The notes: a model not told the origin generated them from the sequence alone. A stretch of 44,978 nucleotides of DNA from Bacillus sp. RO1 (GCF_012524115.1 NZ_JAAZWB010000038.1:1-44978); one strand, 5' to 3'; positions 1 through 8,266 are shown, counted from the stretch's first letter. Program-made: numbers and translations.

Positions 1-30
1 TCCTCCTAGATTGGATATATATTCTATAAA

Positions 31-162
31 CACCGCTGGTGATTTCCGCAAAAGGCTTCGCGTTCCTAGGGGCGCTGCTGGAGCCTCCTCGGCAAGCCTG
101 CGGGGTCTCCACCTAGCGCTATCTCCCTCAGGAGTCTTCGCCTTTTGCTCCTATCACCAGCT
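31..162 (+). repeat. Dispersed structured repeat, copy A
   Basis: About 130 bp with 9-bp terminal inverted repeats (GCTGGTGAT near 35, ATCACCAGC near 153) and an internal GC-rich core (GAGCCTCCTCGGC, GGGGTCTCC, CTCAGGAGTCTTCG). The same layout recurs at 8076, 13529, 19974, 24851, 31171 and, inverted, at 35375. There is no transposase, so it is MITE- or REP-like. It lies downstream of the VOC gene on the opposite strand. Confidence 0.8.
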
Positions 163-179
163 AGAAAAGTTGATAATGA

Positions 180-671
180 TTAATAAGCCCCCTCTGAGTA
201 TGTTAGCTCATAGGAGTGTGAGTAGATTTCTACCAAATTTCCGAATGGATCTTCACAGTAAACCATGCGATATGGCTTTTCTCCAGGATAATATTCACGT
301 ATTGGCATGCGCTGTTTGCCGCCATGCTCTATGATTTTTTCAACAAGCCCTTCTACATCAGGATCTTGAACACAGTAGTGGGAAATTCCTGTCTTCCAGT
401 ATTCAAAGTTGTTTTCCGGCTTCTCATTTCCCGGGAACTCAAATAATTCAATTCCAATTTTGTCTCCAGTTGCAAGATGCGCGATGCGGAATTTGCCCCA
501 GCCTTTTCCAAAGACATCTGTGCACATCACACCAATTGCAGAGTCATCCTCCACCACTTCTGCTGGTTGCATAATAATGTACCACCCCATCACTTCTGTA
601 TAAAATTTAACTGCCTGCTCCAAGTTAGGAACAGATAAACCTATATGTGAAAAAGTTCTTGGATATCTCAT
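180..671 (-). CDS. VOC (glyoxalase-fold) family protein
   Basis: A 163-residue protein of the vicinal oxygen chelate superfamily. It opens with FSHIGLSVPNLEQAVKFYTE, the usual first beta-alpha unit with a possible metal-ligand His near residue 10, and ends with the typical EDPFGNLVEIYS strand containing a candidate Glu ligand near residue 149. The length fits a single two-module VOC protein such as a glyoxalase or dioxygenase-like protein. The start is supported by a GAGGAGG site 7-8 nt upstream. It is divergent from an HxlR-family regulator, so control by that regulator is plausible. Substrate cannot be told from the sequence. Confidence 0.85.
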   Translation of the reverse strand: MRYPRTFSHIGLSVPNLEQAVKFYTEVMGWYIIMQPAEVVEDDSAIGVMCTDVFGKGWGKFRIAHLATGDKIGIELFEFPGNEKPENNFEYWKTGISHYCVQDPDVEGLVEKIIEHGGKQRMPIREYYPGEKPYRMVYCEDPFGNLVEIYSHSYELTYSEGAY

Positions 672-736
672 TGTTCTTCCTCCTCAAATAATATAATTTG
701 CTAATAATGATAGGGTAAAATATAATGCATAAATAA

Positions 737-752
737 AAAAGTACGCACTTTT
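737..752. promoter_or_regulatory. Candidate HxlR operator palindrome
   Basis: AAAAGTACGCACTTTT is a 16-bp near-perfect palindrome (14 of 16 positions symmetric). It lies between the divergent VOC and hxlR-type genes, 36 bp before the regulator start. HxlR-family proteins commonly bind short palindromes between divergent genes. The link is inferred from position. Confidence 0.45.
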
Positions 753-787
753 AGGTAACTGACCTGATATAGAAAGGACTGTTTTAT

Positions 788-1105
788 GTGGAACCGACAA
801 ATTTCCCAGTAAACCGCGCGCTTAATGTTATCGGTGGTAAATGGCGACCGCAAGTTTATTGTGCCCTTGAAAATGGTCCTAAACGCTTTTCCGAGCTGGA
901 AAGAGACATTCCAGAAATTAATCGAAAGGTTTTAACCGATCAGCTCCGTGAACTTGAGCAATTAGGTATGGTAAAAAGAACGGAATATCCCGGCAAAGTG
1001 TTGCATGTAGAATATGAGCTAACAGAAGAAGCACTCACCCTTCAACCGACTATGAAATCGTTGTGTAGATGGGGGACTGGGGAATGCGGGGAAAAAGAAA
1101 TGTAG
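788..1105 (+). CDS. HxlR-family winged-helix transcriptional regulator
   Basis: A 105-residue DNA-binding protein of the HxlR/YodB class. The diagnostic IGGKWRPQVYCALENGPKRFSELER segment is at residues 15-39, followed by the recognition region around INRKVLTDQLRELEQLGMVKR and the wing ending in YELTEEAL. Translation starts at GTG, preceded by AGAAAGGA about 8 nt upstream; the nearby ATG two bases earlier is out of frame. Many family members carry a redox-sensing Cys just before the first helix (CPV motif). Here that position reads FPV, so thiol sensing there is unlikely. It is divergent from the VOC gene and is its probable regulator. Confidence 0.9.
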   Translation: MEPTNFPVNRALNVIGGKWRPQVYCALENGPKRFSELERDIPEINRKVLTDQLRELEQLGMVKRTEYPGKVLHVEYELTEEALTLQPTMKSLCRWGTGECGEKEM

Positions 1106-1120
1106 ACTTAGATACAGATA

Positions 1121-1156
1121 AAAGCAGCCCAATTAATTAAATCGGGCTGCTTTTTC
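1121..1156. terminator. Bidirectional intrinsic terminator between hxlR-type gene and catalase
   Basis: Stem AAAGCAGCCC / GGGCTGCTTT with a 13-nt loop, followed by T residues on the plus strand and preceded by A residues, so it can serve both convergent genes. Confidence 0.8.
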
Positions 1157-1171
1157 TTGTTAAGTATTATG

Positions 1172-3214
1172 TTAAATCTCTTCCCTATTCCAATGTCTAT
1201 GCGCAGAAACAGCATCCACAAAGCCAGTCACAAACTGGTCCGCTTCATCACCTAGCACCACACCTGGAGCTCCAGAAATCTCTAGTTTCTCCAGCCATTG
1301 CTTACCATCATGGGTAGCACCAATTGGTTTAAAGTGATCGTAGGCTTCCTCCACAAAATAAGTGGTTTCTCGGTCAAATTTATTATCAACGTTTTTCCCA
1401 CCAACCACGTAAAGCGCATCAAACAAGACAGAATCACATGTCAGGAACGTATGGTCCACCTCAAGCTCGACGCCGCCACTACCTTTCACCTTTCCTAACT
1501 TGGCACTTATCAGTTCCGGCAGTATTCCCTCCGCCTTTAAAGATTTAAGAACGGATGCTACTTCCTTACCTTGAAAGTCATTAGAAATGATTACCCCCAC
1601 TTTACGTGTGGCAGGCTTTTTCACCGTATTCTCCTGACTGAGCGCAGGCGATGATTTTGTTACAGAAGAACCTGATCCACTAGGTTTAGTAGCATTAATT
1701 GCTACCGCTACAGCTTCTGCAAGCTCCATGCTGACATTTGCAAACATGTCGACCACTTGTTGCCTAACGTCTTTGCTCTTTACTTTTCCAAGCTCAAAGC
1801 TGAACGCTTGTTTGATATGATCTTTTTCAGGTTTTGTCATGCTATTCCAAAATAAAGTCGCTTGAGAAAAATGATCCTTGAAGCTGTCACTTCTCGTTCT
1901 CACTTTTCTACCTTCGACCTTTTCTTGATAATGGACATACCCGCCTTCCGCTTCACTTGCAGGTCTTGGGGTATTGGAAGCTAATGAATTTTTATGATAG
2001 CTTACCGGGCCCCTATTGATCGTATGGCGGCCGTACCCATCACGCTGATTGTTATGGAACGGGCATACCGGCCTGTTGATAGGAAGTTCGTGAAAATTAG
2101 GACCGCCTAGTCGAATAAGCTGGGTATCCGTGTAGGAGAATAAACGCCCTTGCAATAACGGATCATTGGAAAAATCAATGCCGGGTACGACATGGCCAGG
2201 GTGGAATGCTGCCTGTTCCGTTTCGGCAAACACATTGTCAACATTGCGATTCAATGTTAATTTTCCGATAATCTTTACAGGTACATCTTCTTCCGGCCAA
2301 AGCTTCGTCGGATCAAGAATATCAAAGTCAAACTTGAACTCGTCTTCTTCAGGAAGTAACTGTACACCAAACTCATACTCCGGATAATCTCCATTTTCTA
2401 TAGACTCCCAAAGGTCACGACGATGAAAGTCAGGATCTTTTCCGTTAATTTTCTGTGCTTCGTCCCAAACAAGGGAATGGGTTCCAAGCACCGGTTTCCA
2501 GTGGAATTTAACAAAGTGAGCTTTCCCTTCTGCATTAACAAAACGGAATGTATGAACGCCAAAGCCCTCCATCATCCGGAGACTTCTCGGAATAGCGCGG
2601 TCTGACATTGCCCACATGACCATATGTGCAGACTCTTGGTTGTTTGCGATAAAATCCCAGAACGTATCATGAGCAGAAGCTGCTTGCGGCATCTCATTAT
2701 GCGGTTCAGGTTTTAGGGCATGTACTAAATCAGGGAACTTTATCGCATCCTGTATGAAAAATACCGGAATATTGTTTCCAACAAGATCGTAGTTCCCCTC
2801 TTCTGTATAGAATTTCGTCGCAAAACCACGTGCATCACGAACCGTTTCCGCCGAACCCCTAGACCCGGCAACCGTTGAAAAGCGCACAAATACAGGCGTT
2901 TTGACTGAAGTGTCTTGCAAGAATTTCGCTTTTGTATATCTCTCCATTGATTCATATAATTCAAACTCGCCGTGGGCTGCAAATCCCCTTGCATGGACAA
3001 TCCTCTCCGGTATGCGCTCATGGTCAAAGTGGGTCATCTTTTCTCTGAAATGGAAGTCCTCCATTAAGGTAGGTCCGCGTTCTCCTGCTTTTAAAGAGAA
3101 CTCATCCTCTGAGACCTTGACTCCTTGGTTGGTCGTCATTGTCTTCCCTTCATCCTCTACACGATACTGTTCTAATTGGTCATGTTTGCTTTGCTCGTTT
3201 ACTTTTTTACTCAC
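1172..3214 (-). CDS. katE: Large-subunit (clade 2) catalase with C-terminal DJ-1/PfpI-like domain
   Basis: A 680-residue cytoplasmic haem catalase (2 H2O2 to 2 H2O and O2). The distal His is in RIVHARGFAAHG (His74), the distal Asn in YDLVGNNIP (about Asn147), and the proximal haem-ligand Tyr in RLFSYTDTQL. Residues from about 535 onward form the flavodoxin/DJ-1-like domain typical of the large clade (KVGVIISNDF to the end), so the protein is full length. The start is GTG with AAGGAGTGGAG upstream. A SigB-like promoter precedes it, matching the general-stress control of KatE in B. subtilis. The gene appears monocistronic. Confidence 0.95.
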   Translation of the reverse strand: MSKKVNEQSKHDQLEQYRVEDEGKTMTTNQGVKVSEDEFSLKAGERGPTLMEDFHFREKMTHFDHERIPERIVHARGFAAHGEFELYESMERYTKAKFLQDTSVKTPVFVRFSTVAGSRGSAETVRDARGFATKFYTEEGNYDLVGNNIPVFFIQDAIKFPDLVHALKPEPHNEMPQAASAHDTFWDFIANNQESAHMVMWAMSDRAIPRSLRMMEGFGVHTFRFVNAEGKAHFVKFHWKPVLGTHSLVWDEAQKINGKDPDFHRRDLWESIENGDYPEYEFGVQLLPEEDEFKFDFDILDPTKLWPEEDVPVKIIGKLTLNRNVDNVFAETEQAAFHPGHVVPGIDFSNDPLLQGRLFSYTDTQLIRLGGPNFHELPINRPVCPFHNNQRDGYGRHTINRGPVSYHKNSLASNTPRPASEAEGGYVHYQEKVEGRKVRTRSDSFKDHFSQATLFWNSMTKPEKDHIKQAFSFELGKVKSKDVRQQVVDMFANVSMELAEAVAVAINATKPSGSGSSVTKSSPALSQENTVKKPATRKVGVIISNDFQGKEVASVLKSLKAEGILPELISAKLGKVKGSGGVELEVDHTFLTCDSVLFDALYVVGGKNVDNKFDRETTYFVEEAYDHFKPIGATHDGKQWLEKLEISGAPGVVLGDEADQFVTGFVDAVSAHRHWNREEI

Positions 3215-3269
3215 TTCGCCGCTCCACTCCTTAAATTAGACTATGTAAAAAAGGACATACCTCTTTAAC

Positions 3270-3295
3270 CTACCCTGTTAAATACTGGTGCAAAC
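3270..3295 (-). promoter_or_regulatory. SigB-like promoter of the catalase gene
   Basis: On the minus strand GTTTGC (3295-3290), a 14-nt spacer, then GGGTAG (3275-3270). This is close to the B. subtilis SigB consensus GTTTAA-N12-15-GGGTAT. It lies about 56 bp before the katE start. Confidence 0.6.
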
Positions 3296-3435
3296 GGTAT
3301 GAAAGTAAAAGTTAGGAAAATGGATAAAGTTTACCAGGACTTTCTTCTCTTAAAGAAGAACAGGCGGCTACAGGATGGTATTTCGGTCGTCGTTTTTTTG
3401 TTAGTTTATGTCGAATGGCATATATATGAGGAAAA

Positions 3436-3510
3436 GTGGATAATAAATTAAATATTCGGACAATAAATTGAAAAGTTGGATAATAAACTTTAAAATTTGG
3501 CTTATAAAAC
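3436..3510. repeat. Short degenerate direct repeats (GGATAATAAA type)
   Basis: Three to four imperfect units of about 22-24 bp built on GGATAATAAA, GGACAATAAA and GGCTTATAAA, in the 490-bp non-coding gap between the catalase and serine hydrolase genes. Function unknown. Confidence 0.55.
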
Positions 3511-3530
3511 CAGCTGTGCAAAACTAACCT

Positions 3531-3564
3531 AAAAAGGCATACACCCCTGCTAAGAGTGCATGCC
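3531..3564 (-). terminator. Intrinsic terminator downstream of the permease remnant
   Basis: On the minus strand GGCATGCAC / GTGTATGCC (9 pairs, one G-T) followed by TTTTT. It probably ended the operon whose permease now survives only as a tail. Confidence 0.7.
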
Positions 3565-3602
3565 AAACAACTATTTCCATACTTTTAAAAGATTTTACCC
3601 CG

Positions 3603-3680
3603 TTATTTCACAGCACCTGCTGTCAGGCCATCCATAAATTGCTTAGATGCGACAAAGAATAAGATAATCACACCGTGAAT
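3603..3680 (-). pseudogene. C-terminal remnant of a carbohydrate ABC transporter permease
   Basis: The minus strand reads 25 codons ending FVASKQFMDGLTAGAVK and a TAA stop. This is the highly conserved C-terminus of MalG/MsmG-type sugar permeases. No homology continues upstream of about 3680; the serine hydrolase stop follows 24 bp away. The rest of the permease and presumably its binding protein and partner have been deleted. A terminator 40 bp downstream survives. Confidence 0.8.
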
Positions 3681-3703
3681 CCCCCTTGTTTTTAAAAGAA
3701 TAT

Positions 3704-4729
3704 TTATGAAGTCTCCCCTCGTACGTAGGAGTAAATCATCGAGTGTAACGTTTTTCGGATGGTTCTTATTTTCGTCGTCCTGCCGTAATGAACAGCATTG
3801 GTCAGAAATGCCACGATTATTTCTTCTTGTGGGTCAATCCAGACGCTGGTTCCCGTGAACCCCGTATGGCCAAATGAACCTATTGACCAGTTGGGCCCGC
3901 ATGATAACGCGTCCCCTTCTCCGTTCCAAACTTCAAACCCTAATCCCCGATTATTTTGCTTATGGCCAGTTGCCATTCGCATTAAGTTTGGTGGTACAAC
4001 GTCCTGTTCCTCTGGATATAAAAAGTGCTTAGAGAACATGGCAATATCCTTCCCAGTGGAAAATAACCCGGCACTGCCGCTCACTCCTCCTAGGTGCAAG
4101 GCTTTTTCATCATGAACTTCTCCTTGTATATAGCGAGTTCCGAATTTCTCTGTTGAGGCAGTAAACGCTTTCACACTTGGTGGAGGTTTGTAGCCTGTGT
4201 TATGTAATCCCCAAGGTGTAAAAATGTGTTCCTTCGTAAAGATATCAAGTGGCTGATCAGCAATTTTCTCAATGATTTTTCCTAACAAAATCATTCCCAG
4301 ATCACTATAAGCAACAGAAATTCCAGGCTCCTGATGAAGCTTGGTCTGATAGATTAAATCCATCACATCCCTTTGTCCATCCCTTGCCACATATGGAAGG
4401 TCTGGCGGTAGCCCGGAGCGGTGGGTCAGCAGGTCCTCTACCTTCACTTTTTCATGTTTGAAATCAGGCAGATAATGTTGCACCTGCTTTTCAAGGTGCA
4501 AGTCTCCTTTGCTCCACAACAATAGACTTGCAGGTAGAGTTGCCACCACTTTTGTCAGGGAGGCAACATCAAATAAAGTATTTTCCGTTACGGGATAATT
4601 GTGTGCATCTCCCCCAATAAAGCTACCGACTGCTTTGTAACACAGAAGTTGCTTCTTTTTGCTCACATAAAGGACCGCTCCTGGAAGCTCCTTGTTTTCT
4701 ATCAACCTATCGATATAATTTTTATACAT
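3704..4729 (-). CDS. Serine hydrolase, class C beta-lactamase/esterase family
   Basis: A 341-residue penicillin-binding-protein-like hydrolase. It has the nucleophile motif SLTK (Ser57-Lys60), the second motif YSD (Tyr141-Asp143) and the third motif HTG in FGHTGFTG near residue 289. No signal peptide is visible, so it should be cytoplasmic. Its ATG overlaps the stop of the RpiR-type regulator relic. Related hydrolases in Bacillus lie in MurNAc/muropeptide recycling clusters with an RpiR regulator (ybbE/amiE type). With the regulator frameshifted and the sugar transporter gone, it looks like the intact survivor of such an operon. Substrate uncertain. Confidence 0.85.
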   Translation of the reverse strand: MYKNYIDRLIENKELPGAVLYVSKKKQLLCYKAVGSFIGGDAHNYPVTENTLFDVASLTKVVATLPASLLLWSKGDLHLEKQVQHYLPDFKHEKVKVEDLLTHRSGLPPDLPYVARDGQRDVMDLIYQTKLHQEPGISVAYSDLGMILLGKIIEKIADQPLDIFTKEHIFTPWGLHNTGYKPPPSVKAFTASTEKFGTRYIQGEVHDEKALHLGGVSGSAGLFSTGKDIAMFSKHFLYPEEQDVVPPNLMRMATGHKQNNRGLGFEVWNGEGDALSCGPNWSIGSFGHTGFTGTSVWIDPQEEIIVAFLTNAVHYGRTTKIRTIRKTLHSMIYSYVRGETS

Positions 4730-5580
4730 GCCGCTTGGACGCCTCCACTGCTTTACGCGTTTTATCCAACGCTTTGATATTCCGGTCTTGATCCAGCTTC
4801 ATGACGCCGAAAAAGAGTATATCGATGACATTCAGCTGGGCAATTCTGGAGCTCGTTGCACCACTTCGTACATTTCTCTCCAAGCTTGTCGTGTTCAGCT
4901 TCACATCTGCAACGGCCGAAGTCGGATTCTCTCCTGACCTTGTCAAAGTAATCACAGATGCCCCGTTCTCTTTTGCTACCTTCAGCGATTCGATGATATC
5001 CTCCGTATGACCGCTATAAGATATCCCAAATGCTACATCCGCTTTCGATAGGTTGGCAGCAATGGTCACCTGGGTATCTTTGTCATAGGCCGCTTCACAC
5101 CATCTGTTAATGCGGGTTATCTTCTGTTTAAAGTCCATAGCAATAATTCCAGATGCTCCAATTCCACAAACGACAACGATTCTTGCTCTTGAAATTAACT
5201 CAATGGCCCTCTCTAACTCTATTTCATCCAACACACCGCTGTGTTATGGATTGCCTGAATATTATTTTGAGAAACAGAGTGAATCATGGAAGATACTGAG
5301 TCATCTCTTGGAATATCCTCATAACCCTCCAGCTTTTTCTCTGCTTTCGCCTTTGCCAAATCGTAGGCAATTTTTACTTTAAGTTCTTTAAACCCCTTAC
5401 ATTGGAGCGAGCGGGATTGTCGGATAATGGTCGCTTCAATGTAAGGGTACTCTCAGCAAGCTTCTGAATGGATATGTTTACAACGTCCGCAGGTTTTTCT
5501 AAAATGAATTCTGCTACTTTTCGTTCTGATGGTTTGAATGTATGCAAACTTTCTTGGATAAAAATCAGTTCTCTTTTCAT
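4722..5580 (-). pseudogene. Frameshifted RpiR-family (MurR-like) regulator
   Basis: The N-terminal helix-turn-helix part starts at ATG 5580 (ESLHTFKPSERKVAEFILE) and the sugar-phosphate-binding SIS domain (VVVCGIGASGIIAMDFKQK) is in a different frame up to the stop at 4722. Two frame changes separate them. One is near 5445, after LAEST, where reading resumes as EATIIRQSRSLQCKGFKELK. The other is near 5240, where NTAV must shift by one base to reach VLDEIELE. Both domains are otherwise well conserved, so decay is recent. It is unlikely to make a functional repressor unless the frameshifts are sequencing errors. Confidence 0.85.
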
Positions 5581-5723
5581 ATAGCATTCTTTTTTTTCAG
5601 ATATTTCTTACTTTTAACTTTATTAAATATAGTTTCGTAAATCAATTATTATTTTGTAGTTTTATTTTGCAAGGGCAAGGTAGGCAATACAATAGAGCAT
5701 ATTGTTAACACGACCTAAAAACC

Positions 5724-5754
5724 ACGTCCCAAAAATCCTAATCTTTTGGGACGT
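5724..5754. other. Perfect 11-bp hairpin in non-coding DNA
   Basis: ACGTCCCAAAA / TTTTGGGACGT with a 9-nt loop, followed by TTTCTC on the plus strand. It could be an orphan terminator or the end of a small repeat. The surrounding 5581-5835 shows no convincing gene; the 65-codon frame on the minus strand has no family resemblance and begins inside the repeat array. Confidence 0.5.
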
Positions 5755-5835
5755 TTTCTCGCTTTTAGCATAGCTTTGAAATATTGGCCTTGGCTTGATC
5801 TTTCCTTTGCTCTCATCTTTGACTATTTTAATAGA

Positions 5836-6222
5836 ATCCCTTGTCACCAAGAGATTCATATTGGCGATGAAGGCTTCTCTCCTCCTGATTCCTCGTCACC
5901 GAGGTCTTCATAACCCCAATGAAGACCTCTCCCCTCCTGATTCCTCGTCACCGAGGTCTTCATAACCGCGATGAAGACCTCTCCCCTCCTGATTCCTTGT
6001 CACCGAGGTCCTCATAACCGCGATGAAGACCTCTCTCCTCCTTTTTCCCTGTCACCGAGGTCTTCATAACCCCAATGAAGACTTATCTCCTTCTGATTTC
6101 TCATCACCGAGGTCTTCATAACCCCAATGAAGACTTCTCTCCTTCTGATTTCTCGTCACCGAGGTCCTCATAACCTCGATGAAGACCTCTCTCCTCCTTT
6201 TCCTCGGCACTGAGGTCTTCAT
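5836..6222. repeat. Tandem array of about eight 52-bp units (array 3)
   Basis: Units repeat exactly every 52 bp: TCACC(G/A) recurs at 5844, 5896 and so on to about 6207. Each unit holds an inverted repeat, GAAGACCT and AGGTCTTC, separated by a pyrimidine-rich stretch (CTCCCCTCCTGATTC). The terminal units are degenerate. It lies between the broken RpiR gene and the DUF1761 gene. No open frame of interest crosses it. Confidence 0.9.
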
Positions 6223-6280
6223 CCCAACGATCAAGAATGACTCAGAAGACTATTCCATTATTTAATAATTTATTAAACAA

Positions 6281-6318
6281 TAAAAAAACACTACACCGGA
6301 AATGAACCCGCATAGTGC
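6281..6318 (-). terminator. Intrinsic terminator of the araC-type/DUF1761 operon
   Basis: On the minus strand CACTATGCGGG pairs with CCGGTGTAGTG (one mismatch) and is followed by TTTTTTTATT, 11 bp after the DUF1761 stop. Confidence 0.8.
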
Positions 6319-6328
6319 TTATTTAACC

Positions 6329-6721
6329 TTACATGCCATTTATGACTCCATGAATCATACCTAGTAATGTGAATATGATGAGATGGTCTCCTACAGCAAT
6401 ATAGAATGCTTTTTTAGTTACCAGCCCAAACAATGTATTTTTTAAATAGACTAGAGTAATTATTATTCCTATTAATAATCCTACAATCAGACCGCTCAGG
6501 ATACCTTCTGCTCCTGCTGCCTGCACGAAAGATGCTACTATAAAAGAGCTGACAAATGCAATTATTATAGACACTATATATTTAAGCGGGCCTTCCGTCT
6601 GTTTGAATTGCGTGTCTTTCTTTTTTCCAAGCATAATTGTGTAATAGATTCCTCCATAACATGCATACAGAAGAGCACCTATAAGTATCGCAACAACATT
6701 TAATTCGGACCAATCCATCAT
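6329..6721 (-). CDS. DUF1761-like small membrane protein
   Basis: A 130-residue hydrophobic protein with four likely membrane segments: about residues 8-30, 48-68, 72-94 and 108-128. The first segment, NVVAILIGALLYACYGGIYY, and the overall size fit the DUF1761 family, whose function is unknown. The start is ATGATG with GAGGAG upstream; either ATG is possible. It follows the AraC/GyrI regulator by 32 bp and shares its terminator, so the two are probably co-transcribed. Confidence 0.75.
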   Translation of the reverse strand: MMDWSELNVVAILIGALLYACYGGIYYTIMLGKKKDTQFKQTEGPLKYIVSIIIAFVSSFIVASFVQAAGAEGILSGLIVGLLIGIIITLVYLKNTLFGLVTKKAFYIAVGDHLIIFTLLGMIHGVINGM

Positions 6722-6753
6722 TTTTTCTATTCTCCTCTTTTTCGCTTATACTC

Positions 6754-7689
6754 TTATTTCGGCTCAATGGCTAATGAAATGGCCTTCACTCTGACATCCA
6801 CTTCCAAGCTGCCTTTTTTAGGTTCTATGGATATAAGTTCCACAGGGTTATCCAAGTATTTATATCCGCTTTTAGGAAGCCAAAAGCTGTATAGCTCCGA
6901 GTAGCACTCTATCAGCCTATTCCTTTCCATATAATCTACAGGCTCATCGAACTCATAGACTACATGCTTTCCCCCTTTAAAGTGATAGGTCACTAGAGTA
7001 TCATCCATCAACCCTTCTACAGCTAGATGACAATCATATCTGCTCATTTCCGCTGGAGTTATATATGGATTATTTTTAGGCACTCCAAACATGACTGTGT
7101 TTACCGTAATAATATCTCGAGCCTTTGCCCAATGGTACACCCTTTCCCAAACATCCGGTATCCCTTGTGTGTAAGGGCCGACATTTTGCTTTTTTACAGT
7201 TGTGCAGGCTGGAAACTCCATGATCTTTACTTTTTCAAGATTGAGCCACTGGAACTTAGTATATCCCTTGTTGGCTTGCTGTTCTTGCTCCATGTTGCGA
7301 AGCTGTTTAGATTTCTTGCTATTATCAGCATATTCTCTCGGGAATCTCTCTAAATAAGCACCTTCTCTCCATTTAGTGGGATTGCATTGAAAAAATGTAT
7401 GAAAGGAAGTAATGAAGTAGGAAAGAGAAGTAAAGCCACACATGAACGCAATTTGAGTAATAGGTATGCTATGTTCATATATTAAAAGATGCGCAGCTTT
7501 TTCCATTCTAAGTCGCTTTACATAGTTAGCAGGAGTTTCCCCAACATGAGCTTTAAAAAGTCGTTGAAAGTGAAAGGGAGAGTAAGTAGAGATGGATGCA
7601 AGCTCTTCGAGGTTTAGGGAGCTTTCTAGATTATTTTCTATGTAATCTACCATTTGATTTATCAGTTTCTCTTGTTCTGAAGTATGCAT
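6754..7689 (-). CDS. AraC-family regulator with GyrI-like effector-binding domain
   Basis: About 311 residues. The N-terminal AraC/XylS double helix-turn-helix (LEELASISTYSPFHFQRLFK, then ITQIAFMCGFTSLSYFITSF) is followed by a C-terminal GyrI-like/SRPBCC small-molecule domain beginning near VKIMEFPACTTVKKQNVG. This is the Rob/SoxS-GyrI arrangement of multidrug-type sensors. An in-frame extension reaches 7755, but the ATG at 7689 has AAGGAG 7 nt upstream and is preferred; the extension would also run through a terminator hairpin. It precedes the DUF1761 membrane gene, a likely target or partner. Confidence 0.88.
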   Translation of the reverse strand: MHTSEQEKLINQMVDYIENNLESSLNLEELASISTYSPFHFQRLFKAHVGETPANYVKRLRMEKAAHLLIYEHSIPITQIAFMCGFTSLSYFITSFHTFFQCNPTKWREGAYLERFPREYADNSKKSKQLRNMEQEQQANKGYTKFQWLNLEKVKIMEFPACTTVKKQNVGPYTQGIPDVWERVYHWAKARDIITVNTVMFGVPKNNPYITPAEMSRYDCHLAVEGLMDDTLVTYHFKGGKHVVYEFDEPVDYMERNRLIECYSELYSFWLPKSGYKYLDNPVELISIEPKKGSLEVDVRVKAISLAIEPK

Positions 7690-7733
7690 CTTATTTCTCC
7701 TTAGTAGGGTCTTCTTATATTTATTATAACCAA

Positions 7734-7769
7734 ATGAAAGGAACCGAATAAACATCCGGTTCCTTTCAT
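7734..7769 (-). terminator. Intrinsic terminator of the XRE regulator gene
   Basis: A perfect 13-bp stem, ATGAAAGGAACCG / CGGTTCCTTTCAT, with a 10-nt loop, directly after the XRE gene stop on the minus strand. Confidence 0.75.
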
Positions 7770-7776
7770 GATTATA

Positions 7777-7977
7777 TTATATGGACATATCTCCTACAGC
7801 GAAAGAGCATCGTAACACTTCAGAGAGTTTATGTAAGGTGGATACCTGCACATCCAGGGTTCCAGCTTCTATTGCAGCGATGGTGTCTGCCGGCAGTCCT
7901 GTTAGCATGGCAAGTTGATCTATTTCTATGTCTTGTCTTGTTCTTGCATTCTTTAGTTGATTTCCAATGTGTTTCAC
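7777..7977 (-). CDS. Small XRE-family helix-turn-helix regulator
   Basis: A 66-residue protein made up almost wholly of one Cro/CI helix-turn-helix: LKNARTRQDIEIDQLAMLTG, then LPADTIAAIEAG and a third helix TLHKLSEVLRCSF. It starts at GTG with a G-rich ribosome-binding site (GAGGGGGAT). It has its own promoter overlapped by a cre site, and its own terminator, so it is a single-gene unit. Target genes are unknown. Small Bacillus regulators of this SinR/Xre type often control their own promoter. Confidence 0.88.
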   Translation of the reverse strand: MKHIGNQLKNARTRQDIEIDQLAMLTGLPADTIAAIEAGTLDVQVSTLHKLSEVLRCSFAVGDMSI

Positions 7978-8007
7978 CCTAATCCCCCTCTGGAACTACT
8001 TAATGAT

Positions 8008-8054
8008 TGAAAGCGTTTGCATATAATTATATTATAATAGTTTGAATTTTTCAA
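8008..8054 (-). promoter_or_regulatory. SigA promoter and cre site of the XRE gene
   Basis: On the minus strand TTGAAA (8054-8049), a 17-nt spacer, then TATAAT (8031-8026). TGAAAGCGTTTGCA at 8008-8021 matches the CcpA cre consensus TGWAANCGNTNWCA at 13 of 14 positions and lies just downstream of the -10 box, a position expected to give catabolite repression. Confidence 0.7.
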
Positions 8055-8075
8055 TATTAAAGTTGTCTTCATTTA

Positions 8076-8266
8076 CACCGCTGTTGATTTCCGCAAATGG
8101 CTTCGCTTTCCTAGGGGCTGACGTGAGCCTCCTTCGGCTACGCCTGCAGGGTCTCCACCTAACGCTATCTCCCTCAGGACAAGGAAGGCTTCGGCAGCGA
8201 AACATCGCACGAAGAAAATGCGTAGCATTTTCGAGGAGTCTTCACCTTTTGCTCCAATCACCAGCT
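8076..8266 (+). repeat. Dispersed structured repeat, copy B with 58-bp insert
   Basis: The same element as copy A, with GCTGTTGAT and ATCACCAGC ends. It carries an extra 58-bp block at 8179-8236 containing the hairpin GAAAATGC-GTA-GCATTTTC. An identical block sits in copy C. It lies between the XRE gene promoter and the BMC operon terminator. Confidence 0.85.

Noticed and set aside
3312-3566. 84-codon minus-strand frame
   Set aside because: It spans short AT-rich repeats and a terminator, with no ribosome-binding site or recognisable domain.
5662-5859. 65-codon minus-strand frame
   Set aside because: It begins inside the degenerate first unit of array 3, has no family resemblance and runs across a perfect hairpin.
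5836-6222. Possible CRISPR array
   Set aside because: The whole 52-bp unit repeats, including the would-be spacers. There are no unique spacers and no cas genes.
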